From assembly GCA_002480935.1 (NCBI GenBank), contig DLDC01000039.1:5923-23658 (forward strand): a stretch of 17,736 nt of DNA, in the 5' to 3' direction. Every line of letters begins with the position of its first letter. The first letter of the stretch is position 1. The position numbers and the translations under genes were made by a program. Under the pieces are notes generated by a model. It searched no databases. It was not told the origin of the DNA and saw only the letters and a list, made by a program, of their open reading frames with translations. This document shows positions 1 through 7,070 of the stretch, piece by piece. Source of the stretch: Prevotella sp. UBA7782 (GTDB lineage Bacteria; Bacteroidota; Bacteroidia; Bacteroidales; Bacteroidaceae).

Positions 1-2
1 AG

Positions 3-497
3 GATGTGTTCGACGCTTCTAACCAAGCAGGTTGGTTTATCGGTCCTACTATCAAGGTGGCATTGCCTCTCACGGGGCTCAGCGTAGATGGTGCGGCACT
101 CTATGACTATCGTTCTGCGAAGGTTACTGCAGGCACCGGCTCTGAGGAAGAAACCATCAAGCAGCAGCAAATTGCCATTCCTGTCAACCTCCGCTACGGC
201 ATTGGGCTGGGCAGCGTGGCCAGTGTCTTTGCCTTTGCAGGTCCGCAATGGGGCATCAATGTGGGCGATAAAGACTTCAACTGGACTTCAGGCAGCAGCT
301 ATTCACTGAAGAAAAGCAACTTCAGTGTGAACGTCGGACTCGGCGCTACCCTTGCAAAGCACCTTCAAGTAACGGCCAACTATAACATCGCATGCGGCAA
401 GACAGCCGATGTAAACCTCACAAAGGTGGCCGAACAAGTGTCTAAGTCTAAGAGCCGCAACAGTTCTTGGCAGATTGGTCTGGCTTATTTCTTCTAA
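3..497 (+). CDS. Outer-membrane beta-barrel protein, 3' part only
   Basis: The gene enters from the left edge: the frame is open from base 3, and the GTG at 6 is only an internal codon. The visible 164 or so residues show alternating short hydrophobic and polar strands separated by glycine- and asparagine-rich turns. Examples are GWFIGPTIKVALPL, FAFAGPQWGINVG and FSVNVGLGATLA. The protein ends in WQIGLAYFF, a terminal strand with a C-terminal phenylalanine, which is typical of outer-membrane beta-barrels assembled by the BAM complex. This matches the small 'porin family / outer membrane beta-barrel' proteins common in Bacteroidales, which are usually about 200 residues with a signal peptide (not visible here). 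The substrate or role cannot be told. A hairpin terminator follows 31 bp after the stop, so the gene is the last of its transcript. I am fairly sure of the fold and unsure of any function. Confidence 0.75.
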   Translation, partial: DVFDASNQAGWFIGPTIKVALPLTGLSVDGAALYDYRSAKVTAGTGSEEETIKQQQIAIPVNLRYGIGLGSVASVFAFAGPQWGINVGDKDFNWTSGSSYSLKKSNFSVNVGLGATLAKHLQVTANYNIACGKTADVNLTKVAEQVSKSKSRNSSWQIGLAYFF

Positions 498-528
498 GTT
501 TAAGCCATAACATACCACCTATTATAGG

Positions 529-570
529 CTCCACCAGGCATCTACAAGTGAGATGTCGGGCGGAGTTTTT
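529..570 (+). terminator. Intrinsic terminator of the beta-barrel gene
   Basis: A 15-nt left arm (529-543) pairs with 551-565 around a 7-nt loop (acaagtg). There are 12 Watson-Crick pairs, one G-T pair and two mismatches. TTTTT follows directly at 566-570. It sits 31 bp after the beta-barrel stop and ends about 80 bp before ftsH, separating the two transcripts. Confidence 0.75.
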
Positions 571-652
571 CTGTTTCTTGCTCTCTGCCTGGCACGTAAA
601 TTGCTGTTAGGTTGGTGTATATAACATCATTGCATAAATACAATCGTGCGTT

Positions 653-2497
653 ATGAATAAGAAACAACCCCCCAAGAATCCCCAGTGGTTCAATCTCAAC
701 GGTATCTTTTTGGGTTTGCTCATGTTGCTGCTCATCAACAGCTTGCTCTATCCTAACTTTGCCAAACCCGTAGTAAAAGACAGTGATTACGGCACCTTCG
801 TTTCTGAAATCAATCAAGGTAAGGTGTCGAAAGTAAACTTCAAGGACGGCTATATCTATTATGCCATACCTCAAAAAGACGGTAAGGAAGTAACGTATAA
901 GACCACCGAAGTAGACGATCCGGCCCTTGTCGGTCGTCTGCTCAAGGCCAAGAGTTCGTCAAAGTCGGGTAGGATAGTCATCTCGAAGGAACTCCCTGAG
1001 AAGAATTCTCCTATCGTCGACTTCTTCATTTGGTGGATTTTGCCCGGTCTGATATTTTATTGGATATGGCGAGTGGGTGTTCAGAAGATGATGAAAGGCT
1101 CTGCCGGCGGATTTTTACAGTTGGGTAAGTCGGGCGCAAAAGTATATGCAGAGAGCGACGTCAAGACTCGCTTTGCCGATGTGGCAGGTCAGGACGAGGC
1201 CAAAGCAACGCTCAAAGAGCTGGTAGACTTCCTTCATAACCCTCAAAAATACACTGCTCTCGGAGCCCGTCTGCCTAAGGGAGCCTTGCTCGTAGGCCCT
1301 CCCGGAACCGGCAAAACCCTTATAGCGCGAGCCGTGGCAGGCGAAGCTCACGTGCCCTTCTTCTCTATTTCGGGCTCTGAATTTGTGCAGATGTTCGTGG
1401 GTATGGGTGCGGCCAAGGTGCGCGACCTGTTTCGTCAGGCGGCGCAAAAGGCACCTTGCATCATCTTTATCGATGAGATTGATGCCATAGGACAGAGCCG
1501 CGACCGCGCAATAGGCAACGACGAGCGCGAGCAAACCCTCAATCAGCTGCTCACAGAGATGGATGGTTTTGATGCTACAAAGGGTGTTGTTATCCTCGCG
1601 GCGACCAACCGACCGGAGAGTTTGGACAAGGCGTTGCTTCGTCCGGGCCGTTTCGATAGGCGCATCATCATGGAGCTACCCGACCTTGAGGGCCGTAAAG
1701 CCATTTTCAGAGTGCATCTCAAGGAGGTGAAGCACGGCGATATAGACCTTGATGTGGTGGGTCGGGCCACCGCAGGGTCATCAGGTGCCGACATAGCCAA
1801 TATCGTTAACGAGGCGGCTTTGCGTGCCGTGCGCCTTGGCAAGGCCGAGGTGGAGACCGAGGATATAGAAGAGAGCGTTGAGACCGTCATTGCCGGAGAG
1901 CAGAAAAAGGGTGCTGTCATCTCGCAAGAAGAGAAGCGTATCATCTCTTATCATGAGATAGGACACGCCATGGTGGCTGCTATTCAAAGCCATTCAGCTC
2001 CCATTCAGAAGATAACCATCGTGCCTCGTACAAGCGGAGCCTTGGGTTATACCATGCAGGTGGATGCCGGTGAGCGTCATTTGATGAGCAAAGAAGAGAT
2101 GCTCAACCGCATTGCCACCCTCACAGGTGGGCGTGCCGCCGAGGAGGTGATGTGCCATACGTGCACCACAGGAGCCTCAAACGATATAGAAAAGGCCACC
2201 CAACTGGCTCGTGCCATGATAACAACATACGGCATGAGCGACCGTTTCGGCATGGTTCAGCTAGAGGAACAGCGCAACAAATACCTGGATGGGCGCAGCA
2301 CTCTGACCTGTTCTGGCGAGACAGCTAAGGCCATCGACGATGAGGTATGCGCCATTGTCAAGCAAGCACACGCCAAGGCAGTAAGCATTATCACGGCTCA
2401 TCAGAATGAGATGAATGCCGCCGCAGACATTCTTCTGAAGAAAGAAACCATCACGGGCGATGAGTTTATGAAGGTCATCTCCAAGGCTTCTAACTGA
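653..2497 (+). CDS. ftsH: ATP-dependent membrane zinc metalloprotease FtsH
   Basis: FtsH is a hexameric AAA+ protease of the inner membrane that extracts and degrades misassembled membrane proteins and short-lived regulators. The 614 residues show the whole family layout. There are two membrane helices (about 17-33 and 122-144) flanking a small periplasmic domain. The AAA+ module has Walker A GPPGTGKT at 215-222, pore loop FVGMGA at 248-253, Walker B IIFIDEID at 270-277, and the second region of homology with arginine fingers near 330 and 333. The peptidase has zinc site HEIGH at 434-438 and the third ligand Asp511 in SNDIEKAT. The common motif is HEAGH; Ile replaces Ala here, and the two His and the Glu are kept. 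The protein is somewhat shorter than many Bacteroidales FtsH, ending soon after the peptidase domain without a long polar tail, so it could be one of two paralogues. The ATG at 653 fits the first helix. No clear TAnnTTTG promoter is seen upstream. Confidence 0.97.
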   Translation: MNKKQPPKNPQWFNLNGIFLGLLMLLLINSLLYPNFAKPVVKDSDYGTFVSEINQGKVSKVNFKDGYIYYAIPQKDGKEVTYKTTEVDDPALVGRLLKAKSSSKSGRIVISKELPEKNSPIVDFFIWWILPGLIFYWIWRVGVQKMMKGSAGGFLQLGKSGAKVYAESDVKTRFADVAGQDEAKATLKELVDFLHNPQKYTALGARLPKGALLVGPPGTGKTLIARAVAGEAHVPFFSISGSEFVQMFVGMGAAKVRDLFRQAAQKAPCIIFIDEIDAIGQSRDRAIGNDEREQTLNQLLTEMDGFDATKGVVILAATNRPESLDKALLRPGRFDRRIIMELPDLEGRKAIFRVHLKEVKHGDIDLDVVGRATAGSSGADIANIVNEAALRAVRLGKAEVETEDIEESVETVIAGEQKKGAVISQEEKRIISYHEIGHAMVAAIQSHSAPIQKITIVPRTSGALGYTMQVDAGERHLMSKEEMLNRIATLTGGRAAEEVMCHTCTTGASNDIEKATQLARAMITTYGMSDRFGMVQLEEQRNKYLDGRSTLTCSGETAKAIDDEVCAIVKQAHAKAVSIITAHQNEMNAAADILLKKETITGDEFMKVISKASN

Positions 2498-2565
2498 CAA
2501 AGTGACGCATCCTTTTTTTTGAGTAAAGGCTTTTGATGCCTGACTATCTTAATGTTGAAACGCAA

Positions 2566-2604
2566 AACAAGCAGAATGTCCTATAAAGGAGCATTCTGCT
2601 TGTT
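2566..2604. terminator. Bidirectional hairpin terminator between convergent genes
   Basis: A perfect 13-bp stem (2566-2578 with 2592-2604) continues through a further TCCT/AGGA pairing with an ATAA loop and one bulged G, about 17 bp in all. It lies between the ftsH stop (2497) and the stop of the minus-strand gene (2659). On the minus strand it is followed by TTTTGCGTTTC, and on the plus strand by the weaker CTTTAT. It probably ends the minus-strand gene best and ftsH as well. Confidence 0.8.
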
Positions 2605-2658
2605 CTTTATGTCATGGAGACTGACACCTGTCAGTCCTATGCCTGATATTGAACAGAA

Positions 2659-5600
2659 CTATTTCACAAGTACTTTCTTGCCGTTTATGACATACACGCC
2701 TTTGGCAAGTCCATTAAGGTTTGTGGCATTATCTTTAATCAGCGTGCCGTTGAGGCTGTACACTTTAAAGGTTGAGCCATTGGCAGCAATTGATTCTATG
2801 CCCGTGGTGCCCACCGTTACGGTAACTGAAAGCGGCGCAGACTCGTTTCCGTTCACATAAAGCACGGTTACTTGATAGGTGTATGTGCCAGGCTGTACCG
2901 TAGTGTCGGTAAACGATGTGGCATCGTTACTTGTGCCTATCAGTTCGCCATCGCGGTATATGCGGTAACATTTCACGTAGCCAGTACCTCTTTCATAGGT
3001 TATATCGTCTATGGTCAGCCAGTTGCAAGTGCCCGGCGCGTTCTTGCTTTCTATGGCAAAATAGCGAGCGCCTTCGGGTATGCTGGCACTCACCAGTTGC
3101 CAGTCAGCTCCTGAGATGATAGTAGTGTCGCCAATGATAGTGAAGCTTTCGATGTTTGTGTCGGTGGTTGAGTAGAGCACGTTTACACGTTCATTATACG
3201 TATTTGCCTGTGCGTCATGCTTCATGGCGTAGAAACTTATGGTCTGAGCATTGCCAGACAAGTCGGGACTGATGAGCCAATGGTCGGTGGCAGCGTGTGC
3301 TGTTCCGTCGGTGGTGATGCCATATACGGACGACAGATAGCTATAGCCGGAGTGTCCGGGATAGTAGGCGCCGGCATGATAGTCAGGTTCGAAGTTTGTC
3401 ACCATAAACGCATAGTTCTCGTGTTCGTGTGGCATTTGGATGTCATCAAACAGCGATCCTGCTATGGCATTGTCATTGGCAATGGTTATCCAGTCGCCTA
3501 TGCCGGTTGTCAACCAAGGCGCGTAGCTCTCAAAACTTTCAGTTACGCTTTCGTTGTGGGTGGCGGGAGCCATCCAGGTAAGGTTCACATGGCCGTCGTT
3601 CTCCTTGCCTTCGAGGTTCGAAATGGTCATTCCGTCATAGTCATACAGTCCGAACTTGCCACTTGTATTGTTGTTGTTCGTATCCTCATCGCCCGAAAGC
3701 GTCACGTCAGCATTCACTGTGATGCTGTCAGCGCCCTCTACCGCGCTTGGCTTATAGTTAACAATAAAGTCTCTGTAAGCAAAAGCTGCGAGTTTTTCTG
3801 TTACGTTTTGAGTCAGCACAGTCTTGTTTCCAACATTCACATTCAGCTGATAGGCAGTGGCATCGTCTGAGCCCATGTTGCTCACGCGCACCTTTAGCTG
3901 CGCTTCTTTGCCTCTTTGTACGCTCTGAGGAAGTGACAGGCTCACGCTGAGATCCTTGTTTGCTGCATCGGCAATGTTTACATTATCTATATATAGAGTC
4001 TGAATGTCGGCTGGAGATCCTTGGCATTCCATCTGTATTTGCAGCATAACGTGGTCTAGCAAGCCGAGATAAGAAGGCAGGTTGACCACAGCCTTCTGCC
4101 AAGAAGAGGCATTTGCCAAAGAAAATTTCTGCAAGTTGAGCACCGAACCATCCTGCATGATGGCGCCAACGTTCATCACACACTTGTCGGCGCCGTCTGT
4201 ACGATAGTCGAAAGCCATCTTCAGCCTGTTTGAGTTTTTCAGTTTTATCTTTCCGGTCTTAAGATTCAACTTGTCGTTATAACCATAGATGGAGAACTTC
4301 AAGGATGCGTTGTCACCGTCAGAAGAACTTTGGTCAAAGGCTATTGTGGAAAATCCGTATTCATATCCGTTGCCTTCTCCGTCCATCCACCAGAAGTGTT
4401 GGAAACCGGCGATGCCTTTGTTGGTAAACGATTCCCGGTAGGGCAGGGCGTAAGGAGCACCGGCTATGATGGCGTTAGAGTAGGTGAAGTCGCTTGCTCC
4501 GGCCTGATTGGCCGCCCTTATGGCATATTGCAGTATGTGCTGGTCGCCTTCGTTTGTAGGCGTATTCATCGTATATGTAGTGTCGCCGTTCACGGTTACA
4601 ATCTCCTGAGTAGGCTGGTTGTTGCTGTCGAAGCCGTATATCTCATAGTTAAGCCTTTCTGGATTGAACCTGCCTTCCTTAGCCGGCGTTGTCACTTTGT
4701 TCCATTTCGTTGCGATACTTGTGGTGTTGTCCGTTATGGTAAAGGATGCCGGGCGCGAGGGAGGCACCACACCAATGTATTCAGTGGCTGTTACGGCATT
4801 GCTTCCCAATCCTCCCGCATAGGCTGTTAGGCTGTAGGTGTTGTCACCGTTCTGTGTAACGTCATTGTCATCATACGTTCTCTTGCTGTTGGGAGCAACG
4901 TCCGTGAGAGTGGCTATGCGTGTGCCGTTGCGGCTGATTACAACGCTGTCTAGCGTGTTGAGCGCTGTTCCGTCCACTTTGGTAGATGGTGTGGTGAACT
5001 GAATCTTTGCTGCCAGTTCGCCCGTAGCGTCGGGCGTAACAGTGAGATTGCTGATGGGTGAGGGTGCATTGTCAGCTGCTCCTACCGTAACACTCACGTC
5101 GTAGAGGAAAAGACGGTTGGCATTGGCAGGTGATACGGCATGAAAACCAATGTAGTAATCACCATTCTTAGTCGGTGTAAATGTATATACCATCTGTCGG
5201 TTCTCACTTCCTAGCTGTGTGTTGGGCATGATTTCTGTACCCTCAGATAGGTTGCTGGCCGAAGCGTTCATAGCCGCTTTCACCTCAAGGTTCTCCTTGT
5301 AATAGTCGCTATTGGCCTTCGCGTGAAACGAAACCCTGTAGTGCACGCCCGCTTGAAGCGTGATGGCCGGTGTCACAAGCCAGTCGTCGGCATCGTTTAG
5401 TGAGTTGTAGACATAGCAAGCACTCGACTGGCCGCTGCCGTCTGTGTAGAATGTCCATGTAGACTGATCGTTGTTGTTGTCTATTACCTTGAAAAGTTTG
5501 AAGTTGGCTTCTGTGTTCAGCTTGATGCTCCAGTCGGGTTTTATGGCTTGGGCCCATGTGTTAGCCGATGCGCATACTAAAAATGTGAGCATGAACAGGG

Positions 5601-5721
5601 CTGTAAGCATGTCTTTTCTTAAGCCTTCATACTTTCTTCCTGACAGGGCTTTGTACATGGTTAGGCTGTTTCTGCCTTGCAGAAACTGTCTAATGGATGT
5701 TGAAACAGTAATGTGTGTCAT
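2659..5721 (-). CDS. Modular surface protein with choice-of-anchor J and Fn3 domains and a type IX secretion tail
   Basis: A 1020-residue exported protein with no enzyme motif that I recognise. A signal peptide is visible: basic segment 29-37, hydrophobic core about 38-54, likely cut after AQA at 59. Next come a jelly-roll resembling choice-of-anchor J / cleaved-adhesin modules (62-212, with DDWLVTPAITL), two Fn3-like domains (about 218-317 and 321-420), a second jelly-roll (426-585), a CARDB-like Ig domain (588-690), a third choice-of-anchor J module (725-910, with DHWLISPDLSG and NWLTIDDITYE), a last Fn3 (911-970) and a terminal sorting domain ending GVYVINGKKVLVK. This tail is the type A signal of the Bacteroidetes type IX system, so surface display or release is expected. 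Cleaved-adhesin modules in gingipains and related proteins bind host proteins or glycans; the ligand here is unknown. The longest ORF starts at 5721. Met22 (5658) puts the signal peptide nearer the N-terminus and may be the real start. It has its own promoter and a strong terminator. Confidence 0.85.
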   Translation of the reverse strand: MTHITVSTSIRQFLQGRNSLTMYKALSGRKYEGLRKDMLTALFMLTFLVCASANTWAQAIKPDWSIKLNTEANFKLFKVIDNNNDQSTWTFYTDGSGQSSACYVYNSLNDADDWLVTPAITLQAGVHYRVSFHAKANSDYYKENLEVKAAMNASASNLSEGTEIMPNTQLGSENRQMVYTFTPTKNGDYYIGFHAVSPANANRLFLYDVSVTVGAADNAPSPISNLTVTPDATGELAAKIQFTTPSTKVDGTALNTLDSVVISRNGTRIATLTDVAPNSKRTYDDNDVTQNGDNTYSLTAYAGGLGSNAVTATEYIGVVPPSRPASFTITDNTTSIATKWNKVTTPAKEGRFNPERLNYEIYGFDSNNQPTQEIVTVNGDTTYTMNTPTNEGDQHILQYAIRAANQAGASDFTYSNAIIAGAPYALPYRESFTNKGIAGFQHFWWMDGEGNGYEYGFSTIAFDQSSSDGDNASLKFSIYGYNDKLNLKTGKIKLKNSNRLKMAFDYRTDGADKCVMNVGAIMQDGSVLNLQKFSLANASSWQKAVVNLPSYLGLLDHVMLQIQMECQGSPADIQTLYIDNVNIADAANKDLSVSLSLPQSVQRGKEAQLKVRVSNMGSDDATAYQLNVNVGNKTVLTQNVTEKLAAFAYRDFIVNYKPSAVEGADSITVNADVTLSGDEDTNNNNTSGKFGLYDYDGMTISNLEGKENDGHVNLTWMAPATHNESVTESFESYAPWLTTGIGDWITIANDNAIAGSLFDDIQMPHEHENYAFMVTNFEPDYHAGAYYPGHSGYSYLSSVYGITTDGTAHAATDHWLISPDLSGNAQTISFYAMKHDAQANTYNERVNVLYSTTDTNIESFTIIGDTTIISGADWQLVSASIPEGARYFAIESKNAPGTCNWLTIDDITYERGTGYVKCYRIYRDGELIGTSNDATSFTDTTVQPGTYTYQVTVLYVNGNESAPLSVTVTVGTTGIESIAANGSTFKVYSLNGTLIKDNATNLNGLAKGVYVINGKKVLVK

Positions 5722-5863
5722 GTGTAAAAAACTGGTTTGAGCAGCTTTGTTAGTAATACGGGTTTGTAAGAAATGTCACTTCAGGTTCACTTTTGTGCTT
5801 ATTTCTTGATAGTTGTTTCTTTATGATGCGCTGCAAAATACATCATTTTTCAACTAATTGCTG

Positions 5864-5895
5864 CAAAGATAAGTAAAAAAAAGTGAAAATGCAAG
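5864..5895 (-). promoter_or_regulatory. Bacteroidetes-type promoter for the modular surface protein
   Basis: On the minus strand TATCTTTG (5871 down to 5864) matches the -7 consensus TAnnTTTG exactly. A partial -33 element (TTGC) lies 20 bp upstream. Transcription would start near 5858, leaving a 5' leader of about 140 nt to the ATG at 5721 or about 200 nt to the ATG at 5658. The 343-bp gap 5722-6064 holds this promoter and the hairpin at 5992-6038. I see no gene in it. Confidence 0.65.
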
Positions 5896-5991
5896 GGCTA
5901 AAAACTTTTATTTTTTATTATTTTTGATAATGTCTTAATCCTCAGCTGAATATGTTTTTCGCGGCTTCGTCTGGTATGTTGTTTTCCAACT

Positions 5992-6038
5992 AGAAGGCTT
6001 AAAAGACGGAATTTTTATTATACCGTCTTTTGCCTTCT
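5992..6038 (-). terminator. Strong hairpin downstream of the phospholipase gene, probable terminator
   Basis: The arms 5992-6009 and 6023-6038 pair over 16 bp (AGAAGGC then AAAAGACGG) with a 2-nt bulge, around a 13-nt A/T-rich loop. It begins 27 nt after the minus-strand stop at 6065. There is no clear U-run on either side: the minus strand continues AGTTGGAAAAC. It may therefore stop transcription weakly or mainly protect the mRNA 3' end. Confidence 0.55.
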
Positions 6039-6064
6039 TACTTTCTGTGTCGGGAAAGCGGCTC

Positions 6065-6994
6065 TTAGCTTTCATAATCGTCCAGCAACCGGCTCATCCC
6101 CATGTAGCCCAGCCTCACCAATCGCTCTGATTTGTCATAGTCGAAGCCGCCATACCGTTTCAGCGGCATGTTTAATAAGATGTCCGGCGGTGTCAGTCTG
6201 ATGCTCAGTTCTGTGTTCTGATGTATCATGATACTGGCTGTTCGGTTGAGCAGGGTATAGTAGTTGAACTCCGGATGCAGGCTGTTGGGCAGAATCTTAT
6301 CAATGATTTGCAGGGGCAGCGAGCTGTTCACGCGCCTCCTTTCGGCCATCTTTTTCAGCATGGCCTCCTGCTTATAGTCATGTCCGGCCACGTTCACGGC
6401 CACGAGCAAGTCACCTTTTTTTCGCTTTACACGGTTCAGTGGCAGAGGGTTGGTGGTGCCTCCGTCAATGAGGACGCGCCCTCCAGCCTTCACGGGAGAG
6501 AAGAATCCGGGCAGCGATATGCTGGCCCTGATGGCTCTATAGAGGCTTCCATGCTCAAACACCACCTCGTGTCCGCTCTCCCAGTCGGTTGCTACGGCAG
6601 CGTAGGGAATGCGCAGTTGTTCGATGTCAGTGTCCGGAACAATCTTCTTCATGACCTCTATGATGCGCTTGCCCTTTACCAGATGGTCGAAGTTAGGCGA
6701 GAAATCGGTCAGCTCTCTAATCTTTTTCTTGTCTATAGTCTTCATCCATTCCCTGTAATCTTCCAGCTTTCCGGCAGCATACATGCCAGCTATGAGAGCT
6801 CCCATGGATGTACCCGCAATAGAGTGTATGTGGTATCCGCGATCCTCAAGAGCCTCAATGGCCCCTATGTGCACCAGTCCTCTTGCCCCTCCGCATGAGA
6901 GCACAAGAGCCACTTCCTTCTTGTTGCCGTGTATCTTGCTTATCACCGTGTCCTTGATTTCGGTGAAGAGCTGCTGTAACATAGAGTTTGCCAT
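6065..6994 (-). CDS. Patatin-like phospholipase (serine lipid acyl hydrolase)
   Basis: A 309-residue protein of the patatin family, which cleaves acyl ester bonds in phospholipids or other lipids with a Ser-Asp dyad. Visible motifs are the glycine-rich oxyanion loop CGGARG at 34-39, the nucleophile elbow GTSMG at 61-65 with Ser63, and DGG at 177-179 with catalytic Asp177. The segment between, with LPGFFSPV at 161-168, is also typical of bacterial members of the RssA type. No signal peptide or membrane helix is seen, so it is probably cytoplasmic or peripherally bound to the membrane. The start at 6994 is supported by a GGAGG sequence at good spacing. It lies 71 bp downstream of the GH28 gene on the same strand and could be co-transcribed with priA and GH28. 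A hairpin follows its stop. The family is certain; the substrate is unknown. Confidence 0.92.
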   Translation of the reverse strand: MANSMLQQLFTEIKDTVISKIHGNKKEVALVLSCGGARGLVHIGAIEALEDRGYHIHSIAGTSMGALIAGMYAAGKLEDYREWMKTIDKKKIRELTDFSPNFDHLVKGKRIIEVMKKIVPDTDIEQLRIPYAAVATDWESGHEVVFEHGSLYRAIRASISLPGFFSPVKAGGRVLIDGGTTNPLPLNRVKRKKGDLLVAVNVAGHDYKQEAMLKKMAERRRVNSSLPLQIIDKILPNSLHPEFNYYTLLNRTASIMIHQNTELSIRLTPPDILLNMPLKRYGGFDYDKSERLVRLGYMGMSRLLDDYES

Positions 6995-7002
6995 TGTCCG
7001 TT

Positions 7003-7007
7003 CCTCC
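7003..7007 (-). promoter_or_regulatory. Shine-Dalgarno sequence of the phospholipase gene
   Basis: On the minus strand GGAGG ends 8 nt before the ATG at 6994. Canonical SD sequences are uncommon in Bacteroidetes, so this one helps fix the start. Confidence 0.6.
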
Positions 7008-7040
7008 GTTTCTGCTTTCTGGTTTATATATTATATAAGG

Positions 7041-7070
7041 TGTAAGCCAGCTCGTGGCGAGATGCTTACA
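7041..7070 (-). other. Hairpin spanning the GH28 stop codon
   Basis: TGTAAGC (7041-7047) pairs with GCTTACA (7064-7070), and CTCG (7051-7054) pairs with CGAG (7058-7061) around a 3-nt loop, with an asymmetric internal loop between. The GH28 stop codon (7066-7068) is within the stem. On the minus strand the hairpin is followed by CCTTATATAATATATAAACC, which is A/T-rich but not a U-run. It may be a weak terminator or a processing/stability element between GH28 and the phospholipase. Confidence 0.45.

Noticed and set aside
890..925. Search for a hidden histidine-kinase or receiver remnant, counted in residues of the regulator, between membrane helix and HTH
   Set aside because: The linker is only about 35 residues and contains no H-box, no Asn or Gly-rich ATPase motif and no receiver aspartate context.
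1032..1046. GGTGGATTTTGCCCG inside ftsH, resembling both repeat motifs found upstream of GH3
   Set aside because: It encodes part of the second membrane helix (WWILPG) and stands alone without a spaced partner, so chance is the simpler explanation.
2507..2539. Run of eight T with flanking GCATC/GATGC just after the ftsH stop
   Set aside because: The possible stem is short with a large mismatched interior, and the T-run lies inside the loop rather than after the stem. The hairpin at 2566-2604 is the better terminator.
3217..3870. A 217-codon plus-strand open frame opposite the modular surface protein
   Set aside because: Antisense shadow with no family features. The minus-strand frame has a signal peptide, domains and a sorting tail.
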